Notes: a model not told the origin generated them from the letters alone. Counted from the stretch's first letter, positions 7,632 to 16,983 are shown. The stretch is 64,000 bases of DNA from CBDDLD01 sp965230605 (GCA_965230605.1 CBDDLD010000004.1:2604001-2668000); one strand, 5' to 3'. Translations and numbers: made by a program.

Positions 7632-10475
7632 ATGAATACAACTTCTTTTGCAAACAGACATATAGGTCCTAATTCTTCTGAACAAAAGGACATGTTAAAC
7701 ACTATCGGTGTTGATCAAATTGATGATTTAATTAATGAAACTGTACCAGGTAATATACGCCTAGATAAAGCTCTAGATTTAGAAACTGCCATGAGCGAGC
7801 AAGAGTATCTTGTGCACATTAATGAGTTATCTAAAAAGAATAAAGTATTTAAAACCTACATTGGCTTAGGGTACCACCCTACTATCATGCCTGCGGTTAT
7901 TCAAAGAAATATTTTAGAAAACCCGGGATGGTATACAGCTTATACACCTTACCAAGCTGAAATAGCACAAGGACGTCTTGAAGCACTATTAAATTTTCAA
8001 ACGGTTATTACAGACCTTACAGGAATGGAATTAGCAAATGCTTCATTATTAGACGAAAGTACTGCTGCTGCTGAAGCTATGAGTCTTTTATTTGCAGTTA
8101 GAGATCGTGCCCAGAAAAAAGCCGGGGTGAATAAATTTTTCGTGTCAGAGGAAATATTACCTCAAACATTATCCTTGCTAAAGACCAGAGCCATACCAAT
8201 TGGCGTTGAGTTGGTGGTTGCAGCTGAAGCATCATTTGATTTTTCAGAAGATTATTTTGGAGCTATACTTCAATATCCTGGAAAATATGGGCAGGTTACA
8301 GATATAAAGCAGTTTATTGAAAACGCCAAAGCGGCAAACATAAAAGTTGCAGTTGCAGCTGATATTATGAGCTTAATAAAGCTTGAAGCGCCAGGCAAGT
8401 ATGGTGCTGACGTTGTTGTAGGAACTACACAACGTTTTGGAATACCTATGGGATATGGAGGTCCTCATGCTGCATATTTTGCAACAAAAGAGGCTTATAA
8501 ACGTGATATTCCTGGGCGTATTATCGGTGTGACTAAAGACATGAACGGTAATCGTGCCCTAAGAATGGCGTTACAAACGAGAGAACAGCATATTAAAAGG
8601 GATAGAGCGACTTCAAATATTTGTACAGCTCAGGTTCTATTAGCGGTAATGGCTGGTATGTATGCTGTATATCACGGTCCTGAAGGATTAAAATTTATTG
8701 CTGATTCTATTCACAACAATGCAAGAACGCTAGCTAGTTCTTTAGAAGCATTAGGGTTTGAGCAACTGAACACTGTTTATTTTGACACTATAAAGGTTGA
8801 AGTAGATGCTAAAAAGTTGAAAAAGATTGCTGAAAAGCGTAAAAATAACTTCAACTATATAAATGATAATACAGTTTCCATATCTATAAATGAAACAACT
8901 ACAAAAACAGACCTAGAATATATTCTGAAAATTTTCTCTAAGCTTAATGATCATTCTTATCAACTTGAAGACAGTAATACAGATGTCATTACAGATACAT
9001 TTAAACGTCAATCTTCATTCTTAGAGCTAGATGTCTTTAACTCTTATCATTCTGAAACAGAGTTAATGCGTTATATAAAACGATTAGAGCGTAAAGATCT
9101 TTCTTTAAACCACTCTATGATCTCTTTGGGGTCTTGTACGATGAAACTTAATGCGGCATCAGAGATGCTTCCATTAAGCTGGTTTAAGTGGGGCAATATT
9201 CACCCGTTTGCACCTTTAAAACAAGCTAAAGGCTATCAAGTTTTCCTTAAGGAATTAGAAGATCAACTTACTGAAATTACCGGATTTGCAGGCACTTCGC
9301 TTCAACCAAACTCTGGAGCACAAGGTGAATTTGCTGGTCTAATGGTGATTAGAGCCTATCACGAATCAAGAGGAGATCACCACAGAAATATTTGTTTAAT
9401 TCCATCCTCAGCCCACGGAACCAATCCTGCTAGTGCTGTAATGGCCGGAATGAAAGTAGTCGTTACAAAAGCGACTGAAGAGGGTAATATCGATGTAGAT
9501 GATTTAAGAGAAAAGGCATTATTGCATAAAGACAACCTCGCTGCATTAATGGTGACTTACCCATCTACTCATGGTGTTTATGAATCTGCCATTAAAGAGA
9601 TTACAAAAATTGTTCATGATAATGGGGGTCAGGTTTACATGGACGGTGCTAACATGAATGCTCAAGTTGGATTAACTAATCCTGGTAATATTGGAGCTGA
9701 TGTATGTCACCTTAACTTACACAAGACCTTTGCTATTCCACATGGCGGAGGCGGACCGGGTGTTGGCCCTATATGTGTTGCTGAGCAGTTAGTACCTTTT
9801 TTACCAGGGAACCCTGTGATAAAAACTGGGGGTAAGCAAGCTATCACAGCCATTTCTGCTGCACCATTTGGTTCTGCATTAGCATGTTTAATTTCTTATG
9901 GTTACATAAAAATGTTAGGAGCCAAAGGTTTAACGGAGTCTACAAAAGTTGCCATACTAAATGCCAACTATATTAAGAGCCGTTTAGAAGGTCACTACGA
10001 CACTTTATATACTGGTGAAAAAGGTCATGTTGCTCACGAAATGATTATTGATTGCAGACCTTTTAAAGCACATGGTATCGAGGTTGTTGATATTGCCAAA
10101 CGATTAATGGATTATGGATTTCATGCACCAACAGTATCTTTCCCTGTTGCAGGTACTATAATGATAGAGCCCACAGAAAGTGAAAATAAAGCTGAGATGG
10201 ATCGCTTTTGTGATGCCATGATTGCTATTAGAGCTGAAATTGAAGCAGCTTCTAAAGACGATCCTAACAACGTATTGAAAAATGCACCACATACGATGCA
10301 TATGGTAACTGATGATGAATGGTTACTACCATATACAAGGCAACAGGCAGCATATCCGTTAGACTATGTGAATGACAATAAGTTTTGGCCTACGGTAAGA
10401 CGCGTTGATGATGCCTATGGTGATCGCAATTTAATATGTACATGTGCACCCATAGAAGCCTATGCAGAAGCATAA
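7632..10475 (+). CDS. gcvP: Glycine dehydrogenase (aminomethyl-transferring), P protein
   Basis: This is the P protein of the glycine cleavage system. It decarboxylates glycine with pyridoxal phosphate and passes the aminomethyl group to the lipoyl H protein in the cytoplasm. At 947 residues it is the single-chain form with both halves fused. The N-terminal half starts FANRHIGPN. The cofactor lysine is K698 in LHKTFAIPHGGGGPG, followed by the glycine-rich loop. SLGSCTMKLN and SSAHGTNPASA are also family signatures. It stands alone, without gcvT or gcvH beside it, and ends at a strong terminator. Confidence 0.98.
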   Translation: MNTTSFANRHIGPNSSEQKDMLNTIGVDQIDDLINETVPGNIRLDKALDLETAMSEQEYLVHINELSKKNKVFKTYIGLGYHPTIMPAVIQRNILENPGWYTAYTPYQAEIAQGRLEALLNFQTVITDLTGMELANASLLDESTAAAEAMSLLFAVRDRAQKKAGVNKFFVSEEILPQTLSLLKTRAIPIGVELVVAAEASFDFSEDYFGAILQYPGKYGQVTDIKQFIENAKAANIKVAVAADIMSLIKLEAPGKYGADVVVGTTQRFGIPMGYGGPHAAYFATKEAYKRDIPGRIIGVTKDMNGNRALRMALQTREQHIKRDRATSNICTAQVLLAVMAGMYAVYHGPEGLKFIADSIHNNARTLASSLEALGFEQLNTVYFDTIKVEVDAKKLKKIAEKRKNNFNYINDNTVSISINETTTKTDLEYILKIFSKLNDHSYQLEDSNTDVITDTFKRQSSFLELDVFNSYHSETELMRYIKRLERKDLSLNHSMISLGSCTMKLNAASEMLPLSWFKWGNIHPFAPLKQAKGYQVFLKELEDQLTEITGFAGTSLQPNSGAQGEFAGLMVIRAYHESRGDHHRNICLIPSSAHGTNPASAVMAGMKVVVTKATEEGNIDVDDLREKALLHKDNLAALMVTYPSTHGVYESAIKEITKIVHDNGGQVYMDGANMNAQVGLTNPGNIGADVCHLNLHKTFAIPHGGGGPGVGPICVAEQLVPFLPGNPVIKTGGKQAITAISAAPFGSALACLISYGYIKMLGAKGLTESTKVAILNANYIKSRLEGHYDTLYTGEKGHVAHEMIIDCRPFKAHGIEVVDIAKRLMDYGFHAPTVSFPVAGTIMIEPTESENKAEMDRFCDAMIAIRAEIEAASKDDPNNVLKNAPHTMHMVTDDEWLLPYTRQQAAYPLDYVNDNKFWPTVRRVDDAYGDRNLICTCAPIEAYAEA

Positions 10476-10495
10476 CACTTGAAACTATAATTATC

Positions 10496-10524
10496 AAAAG
10501 CACTTTTTTTAAGTGCTTTTTTTT
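10496..10524 (+). terminator. Rho-independent terminator of gcvP
   Basis: The perfect 10-bp stem AAAAGCACTT / AAGTGCTTTT with a TTTTT loop is followed by more T residues, 20 bp after the gcvP stop. Confidence 0.9.
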
Positions 10525-10590
10525 ATGAATTCATTTTTATAGTTAGGTTTTTTTGAGAATCCCTTAAAAGTTAAGGCTTTCATATTATTA

Positions 10591-10624
10591 TTTTGTTAAA
10601 TCCGTTTATAAAGTATTAGATTCG
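10591..10624 (+). promoter_or_regulatory. Promoter of the KASIII-like gene
   Basis: TTTTG at 10591-10595 (-33) and TAGATTCG at 10617-10624 (one mismatch to TAnnTTTG) are 21 bp apart, 24 bp before the ATG. Confidence 0.5.
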
Positions 10625-10648
10625 TATTATCAACTCAACTTTATCAAT

Positions 10649-11716
10649 ATGGCAATCCAGATCACAGGAACCGGATGCTACATACCTAGTAGTATAGAAA
10701 AAAACGAGAATTTTCAACAACATCAATTTTTAAATAGTGACGGCTCAAGCTTTAAATATGAGAATAATGTCATTATTGAAAAATTCAAGGCCATCACTGG
10801 TATTGGTGAACGCCGTTATGCCTATGATCATCTAACATCTTCAGATTTAGGTTTCTTTGCTGCTGAAAAAGCCATAGAAGACGCAGATATAGATCCAGAG
10901 ACCTTAGATTATATCATTGTAGCGCATAATTTTGGTGACGTAAAACACAATACGATACAAAGTGATATACTACCATGTCTAGCATCAAGAATAAAACATA
11001 GCCTTCGGATTAAAAATCCTAAGTGTGTGGCTTATGATATTCTTTTTGGATGCCCAGGATGGGTAGAAGGTGTTATTCAAGCGCAAGCATTTATAAAAGC
11101 AGGCATGGCAAAACGTTGTTTGGTTATTGGCTCTGAAACCCTTTCGAGAGTTGTAGATAAGCACGACAGGGACTCTATGATCTATTCTGATGGTGCTGGT
11201 GCTGCTATTATTGAAGTTATTGATGATGGCAGAACGGACACAGGTATACTAGCGCATGAATCTGCAAGCTTTACCTATGATGAAGCTTACTATTTACATT
11301 TTGGCAATTCTAATAATAAAACCCTTTGCCCAGATACACGTTATATTAAAATGGATGGGAGAAAGATCTACGAGTTTGCTTTATCTAATGTCCCTCAGGC
11401 TATGAAGTCTTGCCTAGATAAAAGTGGTATCGATATCAGCGAAGTGAAAAAGATCTTCATACATCAGGCCAATGAAAAGATGGATGAAGCCATATTAAAA
11501 CGTTTTTACAGACTCTACAAAACAGAGATCCCTGAAGATATTATGCCTATGAGTATACATAAGTTTGGGAATAGTTCTGTAGCTACCGTACCCACACTTT
11601 TTGATCTGGTAAAAAACAACAAGCTAGATCAACACCAACTTGAAAAAGGTGACGTTGTTATGTTTGCTAGTGTAGGTGCAGGAATGCATATAAACGCAAT
11701 AGTTTACAGGTATTAA
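10649..11716 (+). CDS. 3-oxoacyl-ACP synthase III-like enzyme
   Basis: This 355-residue thiolase-fold enzyme is related to FabH. The full catalytic triad is present: C135 in FGCPGW, H272 in IHQAN, and N308 in FGNSSVATVP. It should condense an acyl thioester with another extender, but it is probably not the housekeeping FabH. It is longer (insertions around residues 30-50 and 210-220), and it stands with a methyltransferase and a glycosyltransferase rather than with plsX, rpmF or acpP. A role in a special lipid or secondary metabolite is inferred. It is the first gene of a three-gene run. Confidence 0.88.
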   Translation: MAIQITGTGCYIPSSIEKNENFQQHQFLNSDGSSFKYENNVIIEKFKAITGIGERRYAYDHLTSSDLGFFAAEKAIEDADIDPETLDYIIVAHNFGDVKHNTIQSDILPCLASRIKHSLRIKNPKCVAYDILFGCPGWVEGVIQAQAFIKAGMAKRCLVIGSETLSRVVDKHDRDSMIYSDGAGAAIIEVIDDGRTDTGILAHESASFTYDEAYYLHFGNSNNKTLCPDTRYIKMDGRKIYEFALSNVPQAMKSCLDKSGIDISEVKKIFIHQANEKMDEAILKRFYRLYKTEIPEDIMPMSIHKFGNSSVATVPTLFDLVKNNKLDQHQLEKGDVVMFASVGAGMHINAIVYRY

Positions 11717-11793
11717 TGTCTAAACGTCTTTTATTTTTTAAATTTGAAGCCGAACTTAAAAACTTCCGCATAACCGGAATGTATGATGTATAA
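11716..11793 (+). CDS. Possible short coupling ORF (25 codons)
   Basis: An ATG overlaps the stop of the KASIII-like gene (TAATG) and opens a 25-codon frame. It runs through the start of the next methyltransferase gene and stops just inside it. The peptide (MSKRLLFFKFEAELKNF...) is not recognised. It may only couple translation between the two genes, or be chance. Confidence 0.25.
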   Translation: MSKRLLFFKFEAELKNFRITGMYDV

Positions 11794-12313
11794 CGGCAAA
11801 CTTCCTACTAAAAGGTATAGATTAACTTTAGAGTTTTTAAAGCAGCACATTACACCTAAGATGCATATTCTTGATTTGGGTGTCAAAAACCCTTTTTCTG
11901 AGATTATGATTTCTGAAGGGTATACTGTAGATAATACTCAAGGCGAAGACTTAGATGAGCAGCGAGATGCAATCTTAAATTCAAATGCCGAAGCTGTTAC
12001 TGCATTTGAAATATTTGAGCACCTTTTATCCCCTTATGAGGTTTTAAAATCGATTAAAGCTGACCACCTTGTGGCAAGTGTACCGTTAAAGTTATGGTTT
12101 TCTAGTGCATATAGAAGCAGAACAGATATGAGGGATCGTCACTACCATGAATTTGAAGATTGGCAATTTGATTGGTTGTTGGAGAAAACAGGGTGGGAAA
12201 TAAAGGCTCGGAAAAAATGGACAAATCCAGCAAAAAAGTTAGGTATTAGGCCAATACTAAGATGGTTTACTCCTAGGTATTATATCGTTTATGCGATAAA
12301 AACAAAGCGTTAA
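11783..12313 (+). CDS. Class I SAM-dependent methyltransferase-like protein
   Basis: This is a 176-residue protein with a compact Rossmann-type core. ILDLGVKNPFSEIM around residues 31-44 stands in for SAM motif I, and AVTAFEIFEHLLSPYEVL resembles the later motifs. The motif I loop (LGVKNPF) lacks the usual GxGxG, so SAM binding is likely but atypical. Two ATGs lie side by side, at 11783 and 11786, and either may be the start. It sits between the KASIII-like gene and a GT2 glycosyltransferase 7 bp downstream. The target is unknown. Confidence 0.7.
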   Translation: MMYNGKLPTKRYRLTLEFLKQHITPKMHILDLGVKNPFSEIMISEGYTVDNTQGEDLDEQRDAILNSNAEAVTAFEIFEHLLSPYEVLKSIKADHLVASVPLKLWFSSAYRSRTDMRDRHYHEFEDWQFDWLLEKTGWEIKARKKWTNPAKKLGIRPILRWFTPRYYIVYAIKTKR

Positions 12314-12320
12314 GACCATT

Positions 12321-13169
12321 ATGAGATTCTATATTGTTATTCCTGCGCATAATGAAGCTGATTATATCGGAAAGACATTACAATCTTTAATATCTCAATC
12401 TTTACTTCCAAGCAAAGTTGTTGTTGTCAATGACAACTCTTCAGATCAGACACAAAGTATTGTTGAAGGTTATTCTATGAATCATCCATTTATAAGTCTT
12501 GTAAATGTGACCTCTTCTGATATGCACTTGCCAGGAGGAAAAATTATAAAAGCATTTTATAAGGGATTAAATACGTTGGATGAAGAATACGATGTAATCT
12601 GCAAATTTGATGCTGACCTTATTTTCCCAAAGAATTATTTAGAACAGGTTAAAAATCACTTCATTAATGACTCAAAACTTGGCATGGTTGCCGGCTTTTG
12701 TAGTGTAGAGAATAACGGTAAATGGGTGATTGAAAACCTAACAAGAAAAGATCACATTAGAGGTGCCTTGAAAGCGTATAGAAAAAAATGCTTCTCTGAT
12801 ATTGGGCAATTAAAATCCTCTATGGGGTGGGATACCATTGATGAATTATTAGCTAAATATTATAACTGGGAAATTCTAACTGATGACACGCTACTAGTTA
12901 AGCATCTAAAGCCTACCGGAGCACATTATAATAAAGCTTCGAAATATTTACAAGGAGAGGCTATGTACAAAATGCGTTATGGGTATTGGATTACTCTAAT
13001 TTCCGCATTAAAACTAGCTCTAAAAAAGAAACGTATACAACTTTTCTTCGATTACATGAGTGGATTTCACAGGGCTAAAAGAAATAAAGTAAGCTTTTTA
13101 GTAAATGAAGCTCAGGGGAAATTTATCAGACGCCTACGTTGGAATGGCATTAAGAAACAACTGTTTTAA
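12321..13169 (+). CDS. GT2 family glycosyltransferase
   Basis: This is a GT-A fold enzyme of 282 residues. It opens with YIVIPAHNEADYIGKTLQSL, followed by the nucleotide-binding VVVVNDNSSDQT, the metal-binding FDADLIFP (DxD-like) and MGWDTIDELLAKYY further on. It transfers a sugar, or a related residue, from an activated donor at the cytoplasmic side of the membrane. There is no obvious transmembrane segment. It ends the KASIII / methyltransferase / GT2 run and faces the repeat protein tail to tail. Donor and acceptor cannot be deduced. Confidence 0.87.
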   Translation: MRFYIVIPAHNEADYIGKTLQSLISQSLLPSKVVVVNDNSSDQTQSIVEGYSMNHPFISLVNVTSSDMHLPGGKIIKAFYKGLNTLDEEYDVICKFDADLIFPKNYLEQVKNHFINDSKLGMVAGFCSVENNGKWVIENLTRKDHIRGALKAYRKKCFSDIGQLKSSMGWDTIDELLAKYYNWEILTDDTLLVKHLKPTGAHYNKASKYLQGEAMYKMRYGYWITLISALKLALKKKRIQLFFDYMSGFHRAKRNKVSFLVNEAQGKFIRRLRWNGIKKQLF

Positions 13170-13173
13170 ATAA

Positions 13174-13199
13174 AGAGGCCACCTAATAAGGCAGCCTCT
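13174..13199. terminator. Hairpin between convergent genes
   Basis: AGAGGC and GCCTCT flank a 14-base loop between the GT2 gene and the convergent repeat protein. There is no strong T-run, so it is a possible bidirectional terminator. Confidence 0.4.
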
Positions 13200-13230
13200 A
13201 GATTGTAATACTTGTAAAACTTAAGTTAAA

Positions 13231-16200
13231 CTAGTTAACTATTAGACGTTTCACAATTTTTACACCTTCTTTTTCATTAGATATACTTACCAAATAGAAT
13301 CCAGCTTCAAATCGGCTGACATCCATTTTAATGGTTTTACCTCTAGACAACTCATACGTATTATCATACACCTGCTTACTATTGTAATTGTAGATCTTCA
13401 CATTTGCCTCATCCATGTCTAAGCTAGATAAATCAATCTCAACACTCTTGCTCGCCGGATTAGGTGACATAGAAATGTCTAACGATTCTGATTGTCTGCT
13501 ATAAGAGATCAGTTCACATATAGGACCTCCGGCAGGAAATCTAAATACAGGTATAGGGTTAGATAAGTCATAACATCCTGAAAGATCTGAAAATGCATTA
13601 TTACCAACTTCAGCACCTTCAATAGTACCTGTAAAACTTAAATGCCATATCAAACATACACCAGGCCCTGCCACATCAAAGTTTACAACTTCTGGCGAAG
13701 GCGGTAAACCTAAGATATTTCCTTGTACATCTGTAACTACCCATTGTGACTCTCCTTGGTTATAGTTTAAAGTTATGCCTGTTGCATAGTCTTCTACGCC
13801 ATCGCCTTCACAGAATAGGTAAAGGTCACCAGGATATATTTTCCCTCCGTTAACATCACATTCTTCAGTAGCTTCATTTCGTTCTACATATATCGGATTA
13901 GAAAGGCTATAACAGCCCTCTAAATCTGTTGAAGCATTGTTACCTACTTCTAGACCTCCAAAGCCTCCTGTCTCATAACTTAAGTGCCACACCAAACATG
14001 TGCCCGGGCCTGCACCATCAAAGTTTACTACATATGGACTTGGTGGTAAACCTAAAATATTTCCTTGGTCATCCGTAACTACCCATTGTGAGTTCTCACC
14101 TGAATTACCACTTAATGTAATAGCCCCTTCAGGAATATTATCTGCAACACCATCACCTACAGTGAATTCAAAAGGTCCGCCTTCAAGCGTACCGCCTTCC
14201 GGTTGTCTTCTATAGACTTCAACAGGATTAGAAAGATCATAAACGCCTTGAAGATCTGTGGTAGCATTGTTGCCTACCTCAGCACCCTGTAATCCATCTT
14301 CAAAACTTAAGTGCCATACCAAGCATGTCCCTGGTCCTGCGCCATCAAAATCTACCACATAAGGACTTGGTGGCAAGCCTAAAATGTTGCCTTGATCATC
14401 AGTAACCACCCACTGTGAGTTGCTGCCTGTATTTCCTGTTAAAGTAATTGAACCTTCAGGAATATTGTCTGAAGCACCATTACCAACACAAAAATCGAAT
14501 GGACCACCCTCTAGTGTACCGCCATCAACTGCGTTTGTGCGCTCCACATATATAGGATTAGAAAGATTGTAACAGCCCTCTAAATCTGTTGAAGCATTGT
14601 TACCTACTTCTAGACCTCCAAAGCCTCCTGTCTCATAACTCAGGTGCCACACCAAGCATGTGCCCGGGCCTGCACCATCAAAGTTTACAACATATGGACT
14701 TGGTGGTAAACCTAAGATATTACCCTGATCATCCGTAACTACCCATTGTGAGTTCTCACCTGAGTTTCCACTTAATGTAATAGCTCCTTCAGGAATATTA
14801 TCTGCAACACCATCACCTACAGTGAATTCAAAAGGTCCGCCTTCAAGCGTACCGCCTTCCGGTTGTCTTCTATAGACTTCAACAGGATTAGAAAGATCAT
14901 AAACGCCTTGAAGATCTGTGGTAGCATTGTTGCCTACCTCAGCACCCTGTAATCCATCTTCAAAACTTAAGTGCCATACCAAGCATGTCCCTGGTCCTGC
15001 GCCATCAAAATCTACCACATAAGGACTTGGTGGCAAGCCTAAAATGTTGCCTTGATCATCAGTAACCACCCACTGTGAGTTGCTGCCTGTATTTCCTGTT
15101 AAAGTAATTGATCCTTCAGGGATATTGTCCGGAGCACCATTGCCGACACAAAAATCGAATGGACCACCCTCTAGTGTACCGCCATCAACTGCGTTTGTGC
15201 GCTCCACATATATTGGATTAGAAAGATTGTAACAGCCCTCTAAATCTGTTGAAGCATTGTTACCTACTTCTAGACCTCCAAAGCCTCCTGTCTCATAACT
15301 TAAGTGCCACACCAAACATGTGCCCGGGCCTGCACCATCAAAGTTTACAACATATGGACTTGGTGGTAAACCTAAGATATTACCCTGATCATCAGTAACT
15401 ACCCATTGTGAGTTCTCACCTGAATTACCACTTAATGTAATAGCACCTTCAGGAATGTTGTCTGCAACACCATCACCTACTGTGAATTCAAAAGGCCCGC
15501 CTTCTAAGGTACCGCCTTCCGGTTGTCTTCTATAGACTTCAACAGGGTTAGAAAGATCATAAACGCCTTGAAGATCTGTAGTAGCGTTGTTACCTACCTC
15601 GGCCCCTTGTAATCCATCTTCAAAACTTAAGTGCCATACCAAGCATGTCCCTGGTCCTGCGCCATCAAAATCTACCACATAAGGACTTGGTGGCAAGCCT
15701 AAAATGTTGCCTTGATCATCAGTCACTACCCATTGTGAGTTGCTGCCTGTATTTCCGCTTAAGGTAATTGAGCCTTCCGGAATATTGTCCGGAGCCCCAT
15801 TACCAACACAAAAATCGAATGGGCCACCTTCTAGTGTACCGCCATCTACTGCGTTTGTGCGCTCCACATATATAGGATTAGAAAGATTATAACAGCCTTC
15901 TAGATCTGTTGTTGCATTATTGCCTACAACAGCACCTTGGAGGCCATCTTCAAAACTTAAATGCCATACCAAGCATGTGCCCGGTCCTGCACCATCAAAG
16001 TTTACCACATATGGATTTGGTGGTAGACCTAAGATATTACCTTGATCATCTGTAACCACCCATTGTGAGTTTCCTCCTGAATTTCCACTTAATGTAATAG
16101 CACCTTCAGGAATATTGTCTGCAACACCATCACCTACAGTGAACTCAAACGGCCCACCTTCTAGTGTGCCGCCTTCTGGTTGTAATCGAGTAACAGCAAT

Positions 16201-16632
16201 AGCATTAGATAGGTCATACCAGCCATACAATTGTGATAGGTTGGCGCCTACATGCAAGTTCTGCACGAAGAGATACGAAATATGCCAGATTTTACAGATT
16301 CCAGGACCTGCACCATCAAAATCAAATGGTGGCGATTGAGGTAAGGCTAGGATATTGTTATCATAATCTGTGATTACCCACTTGGTAAACCACCCATAAG
16401 CCCCAGAAAGGCTTACGTAAATTGGATCCGGAGTTCCATCTACACATATGGTAGTGTTGTCATCCGTTGAAATTTCTCCACCGTTAATATAAAAAAAGCG
16501 TTCTTGCGGAGATTGCCCAGTCTGTGATTGAGCATAATGCGTTCCAATGGTTAGTAAAACCGCAAGAAAAACGACTCTTCTTATAAATTGATTATGGAGA
16601 TAAATACGACTAAAAAGTTGTTTTGTTCTCAT
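13231..16632 (-). CDS. Large secreted repeat protein with T9SS type A sorting domain
   Basis: The protein has about 1133 residues. I chose the start at 16632 (MRTKQLFSRIYL) because it gives a clear signal peptide ending near HYAQSQT; a longer frame opens at 16701 but that ATG lies inside a 26-bp palindrome. The mature part consists of nine repeats of about 110 residues, each with TDDQGNILGLPP, a VxFDGAGPGTCLVWHLS stretch and DLSNP. Units 2-8 alternate between type A (EFTVGDGVADN) and type B (DFCVGNGAPDN, with an extra Cys); units 1 and 9 are diverged. The C-terminal 80 residues (SPNPAS... GFYLVSISNEKEGVKIVKRLIV) form a T9SS sorting domain, so the protein is exported through the PorV/PorU system encoded in this window. 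The function is unknown; an adhesin or surface layer is possible. Confidence 0.88.
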   Translation of the reverse strand: MRTKQLFSRIYLHNQFIRRVVFLAVLLTIGTHYAQSQTGQSPQERFFYINGGEISTDDNTTICVDGTPDPIYVSLSGAYGWFTKWVITDYDNNILALPQSPPFDFDGAGPGICKIWHISYLFVQNLHVGANLSQLYGWYDLSNAIAVTRLQPEGGTLEGGPFEFTVGDGVADNIPEGAITLSGNSGGNSQWVVTDDQGNILGLPPNPYVVNFDGAGPGTCLVWHLSFEDGLQGAVVGNNATTDLEGCYNLSNPIYVERTNAVDGGTLEGGPFDFCVGNGAPDNIPEGSITLSGNTGSNSQWVVTDDQGNILGLPPSPYVVDFDGAGPGTCLVWHLSFEDGLQGAEVGNNATTDLQGVYDLSNPVEVYRRQPEGGTLEGGPFEFTVGDGVADNIPEGAITLSGNSGENSQWVVTDDQGNILGLPPSPYVVNFDGAGPGTCLVWHLSYETGGFGGLEVGNNASTDLEGCYNLSNPIYVERTNAVDGGTLEGGPFDFCVGNGAPDNIPEGSITLTGNTGSNSQWVVTDDQGNILGLPPSPYVVDFDGAGPGTCLVWHLSFEDGLQGAEVGNNATTDLQGVYDLSNPVEVYRRQPEGGTLEGGPFEFTVGDGVADNIPEGAITLSGNSGENSQWVVTDDQGNILGLPPSPYVVNFDGAGPGTCLVWHLSYETGGFGGLEVGNNASTDLEGCYNLSNPIYVERTNAVDGGTLEGGPFDFCVGNGASDNIPEGSITLTGNTGSNSQWVVTDDQGNILGLPPSPYVVDFDGAGPGTCLVWHLSFEDGLQGAEVGNNATTDLQGVYDLSNPVEVYRRQPEGGTLEGGPFEFTVGDGVADNIPEGAITLSGNSGENSQWVVTDDQGNILGLPPSPYVVNFDGAGPGTCLVWHLSYETGGFGGLEVGNNASTDLEGCYSLSNPIYVERNEATEECDVNGGKIYPGDLYLFCEGDGVEDYATGITLNYNQGESQWVVTDVQGNILGLPPSPEVVNFDVAGPGVCLIWHLSFTGTIEGAEVGNNAFSDLSGCYDLSNPIPVFRFPAGGPICELISYSRQSESLDISMSPNPASKSVEIDLSSLDMDEANVKIYNYNSKQVYDNTYELSRGKTIKMDVSRFEAGFYLVSISNEKEGVKIVKRLIVN
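13881..15880. repeat. 660-bp tandem higher-order repeat inside the secreted repeat protein
   Basis: The segment CTACATATAT.GGATTAGAAAG and its surroundings recur at about 13881, 14541, 15201 and 15861, exactly 660 bp apart. This gives three nearly identical copies of 220 codons, each one type B plus one type A protein unit. The copies differ at only a few, mostly silent, positions, which points to recent duplication or gene conversion. Confidence 0.9.
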
Positions 16633-16686
16633 AACAATTGATTTTAAATTAATTAATTGATCTAAAATTATTGCTATAACAAAACT

Positions 16687-16712
16687 CAAAATGTTAGACA
16701 TCTAACATTTTG
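16687..16712. promoter_or_regulatory. 26-bp near-perfect palindrome upstream of the repeat protein
   Basis: The arms CAAAATGTTAGA and TCTAACATTTTG are fully complementary across 12 bp, with a 2-bp centre. It lies 54 bp upstream of the chosen ATG at 16632. The symmetry and position suggest a binding site for a dimeric regulator. As an RNA hairpin the 2-base centre would be strained, which favours a protein site. Confidence 0.65.
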
Positions 16713-16788
16713 ATTACTAAATTTTTAGTTAACTAACCTTTCGTAAAAGATTTAATCTTTTAGAGACCTAATGTTAACTCTAAAATAA

Positions 16789-16983
16789 TCTGGTAATCTA
16801 TCCGGATCAGATCCAAGAAATCCACAATATACAATCAAGCATTATTGTCATCCTGATTTTGACCAGATATATCAACTCCAGAACTTGTACAATGCAAAAG
16901 GTAATCCAAGCACGGCCGAAATATTTAGGAATAACATCTATAATTCATGTTTTAACAATGTTGATAATTTAAAATATCATTAA
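16789..16983 (+). pseudogene. Possible gene remnant without a start codon
   Basis: A 64-codon frame runs from just after a stop at 16786 to TAA at 16981, with no ATG or GTG in it. The translation (for example HPDFDQIYQLQNLYNAKGN, then STAEIFRNNIYNSCF) has protein-like composition. It may be the tail of a lost gene or chance. I do not recognise the family. Confidence 0.3.

Noticed and set aside
13881..15880. CRISPR array or mobile-element repeats
   Set aside because: The repeat is 660 bp, in frame with a coding region, and has no spacers; it is a protein-coding tandem repeat.
16633..16701. Longer start of the repeat protein at 16701
   Set aside because: It lies in the palindrome and breaks the signal peptide pattern; 16632 gives a typical signal peptide.
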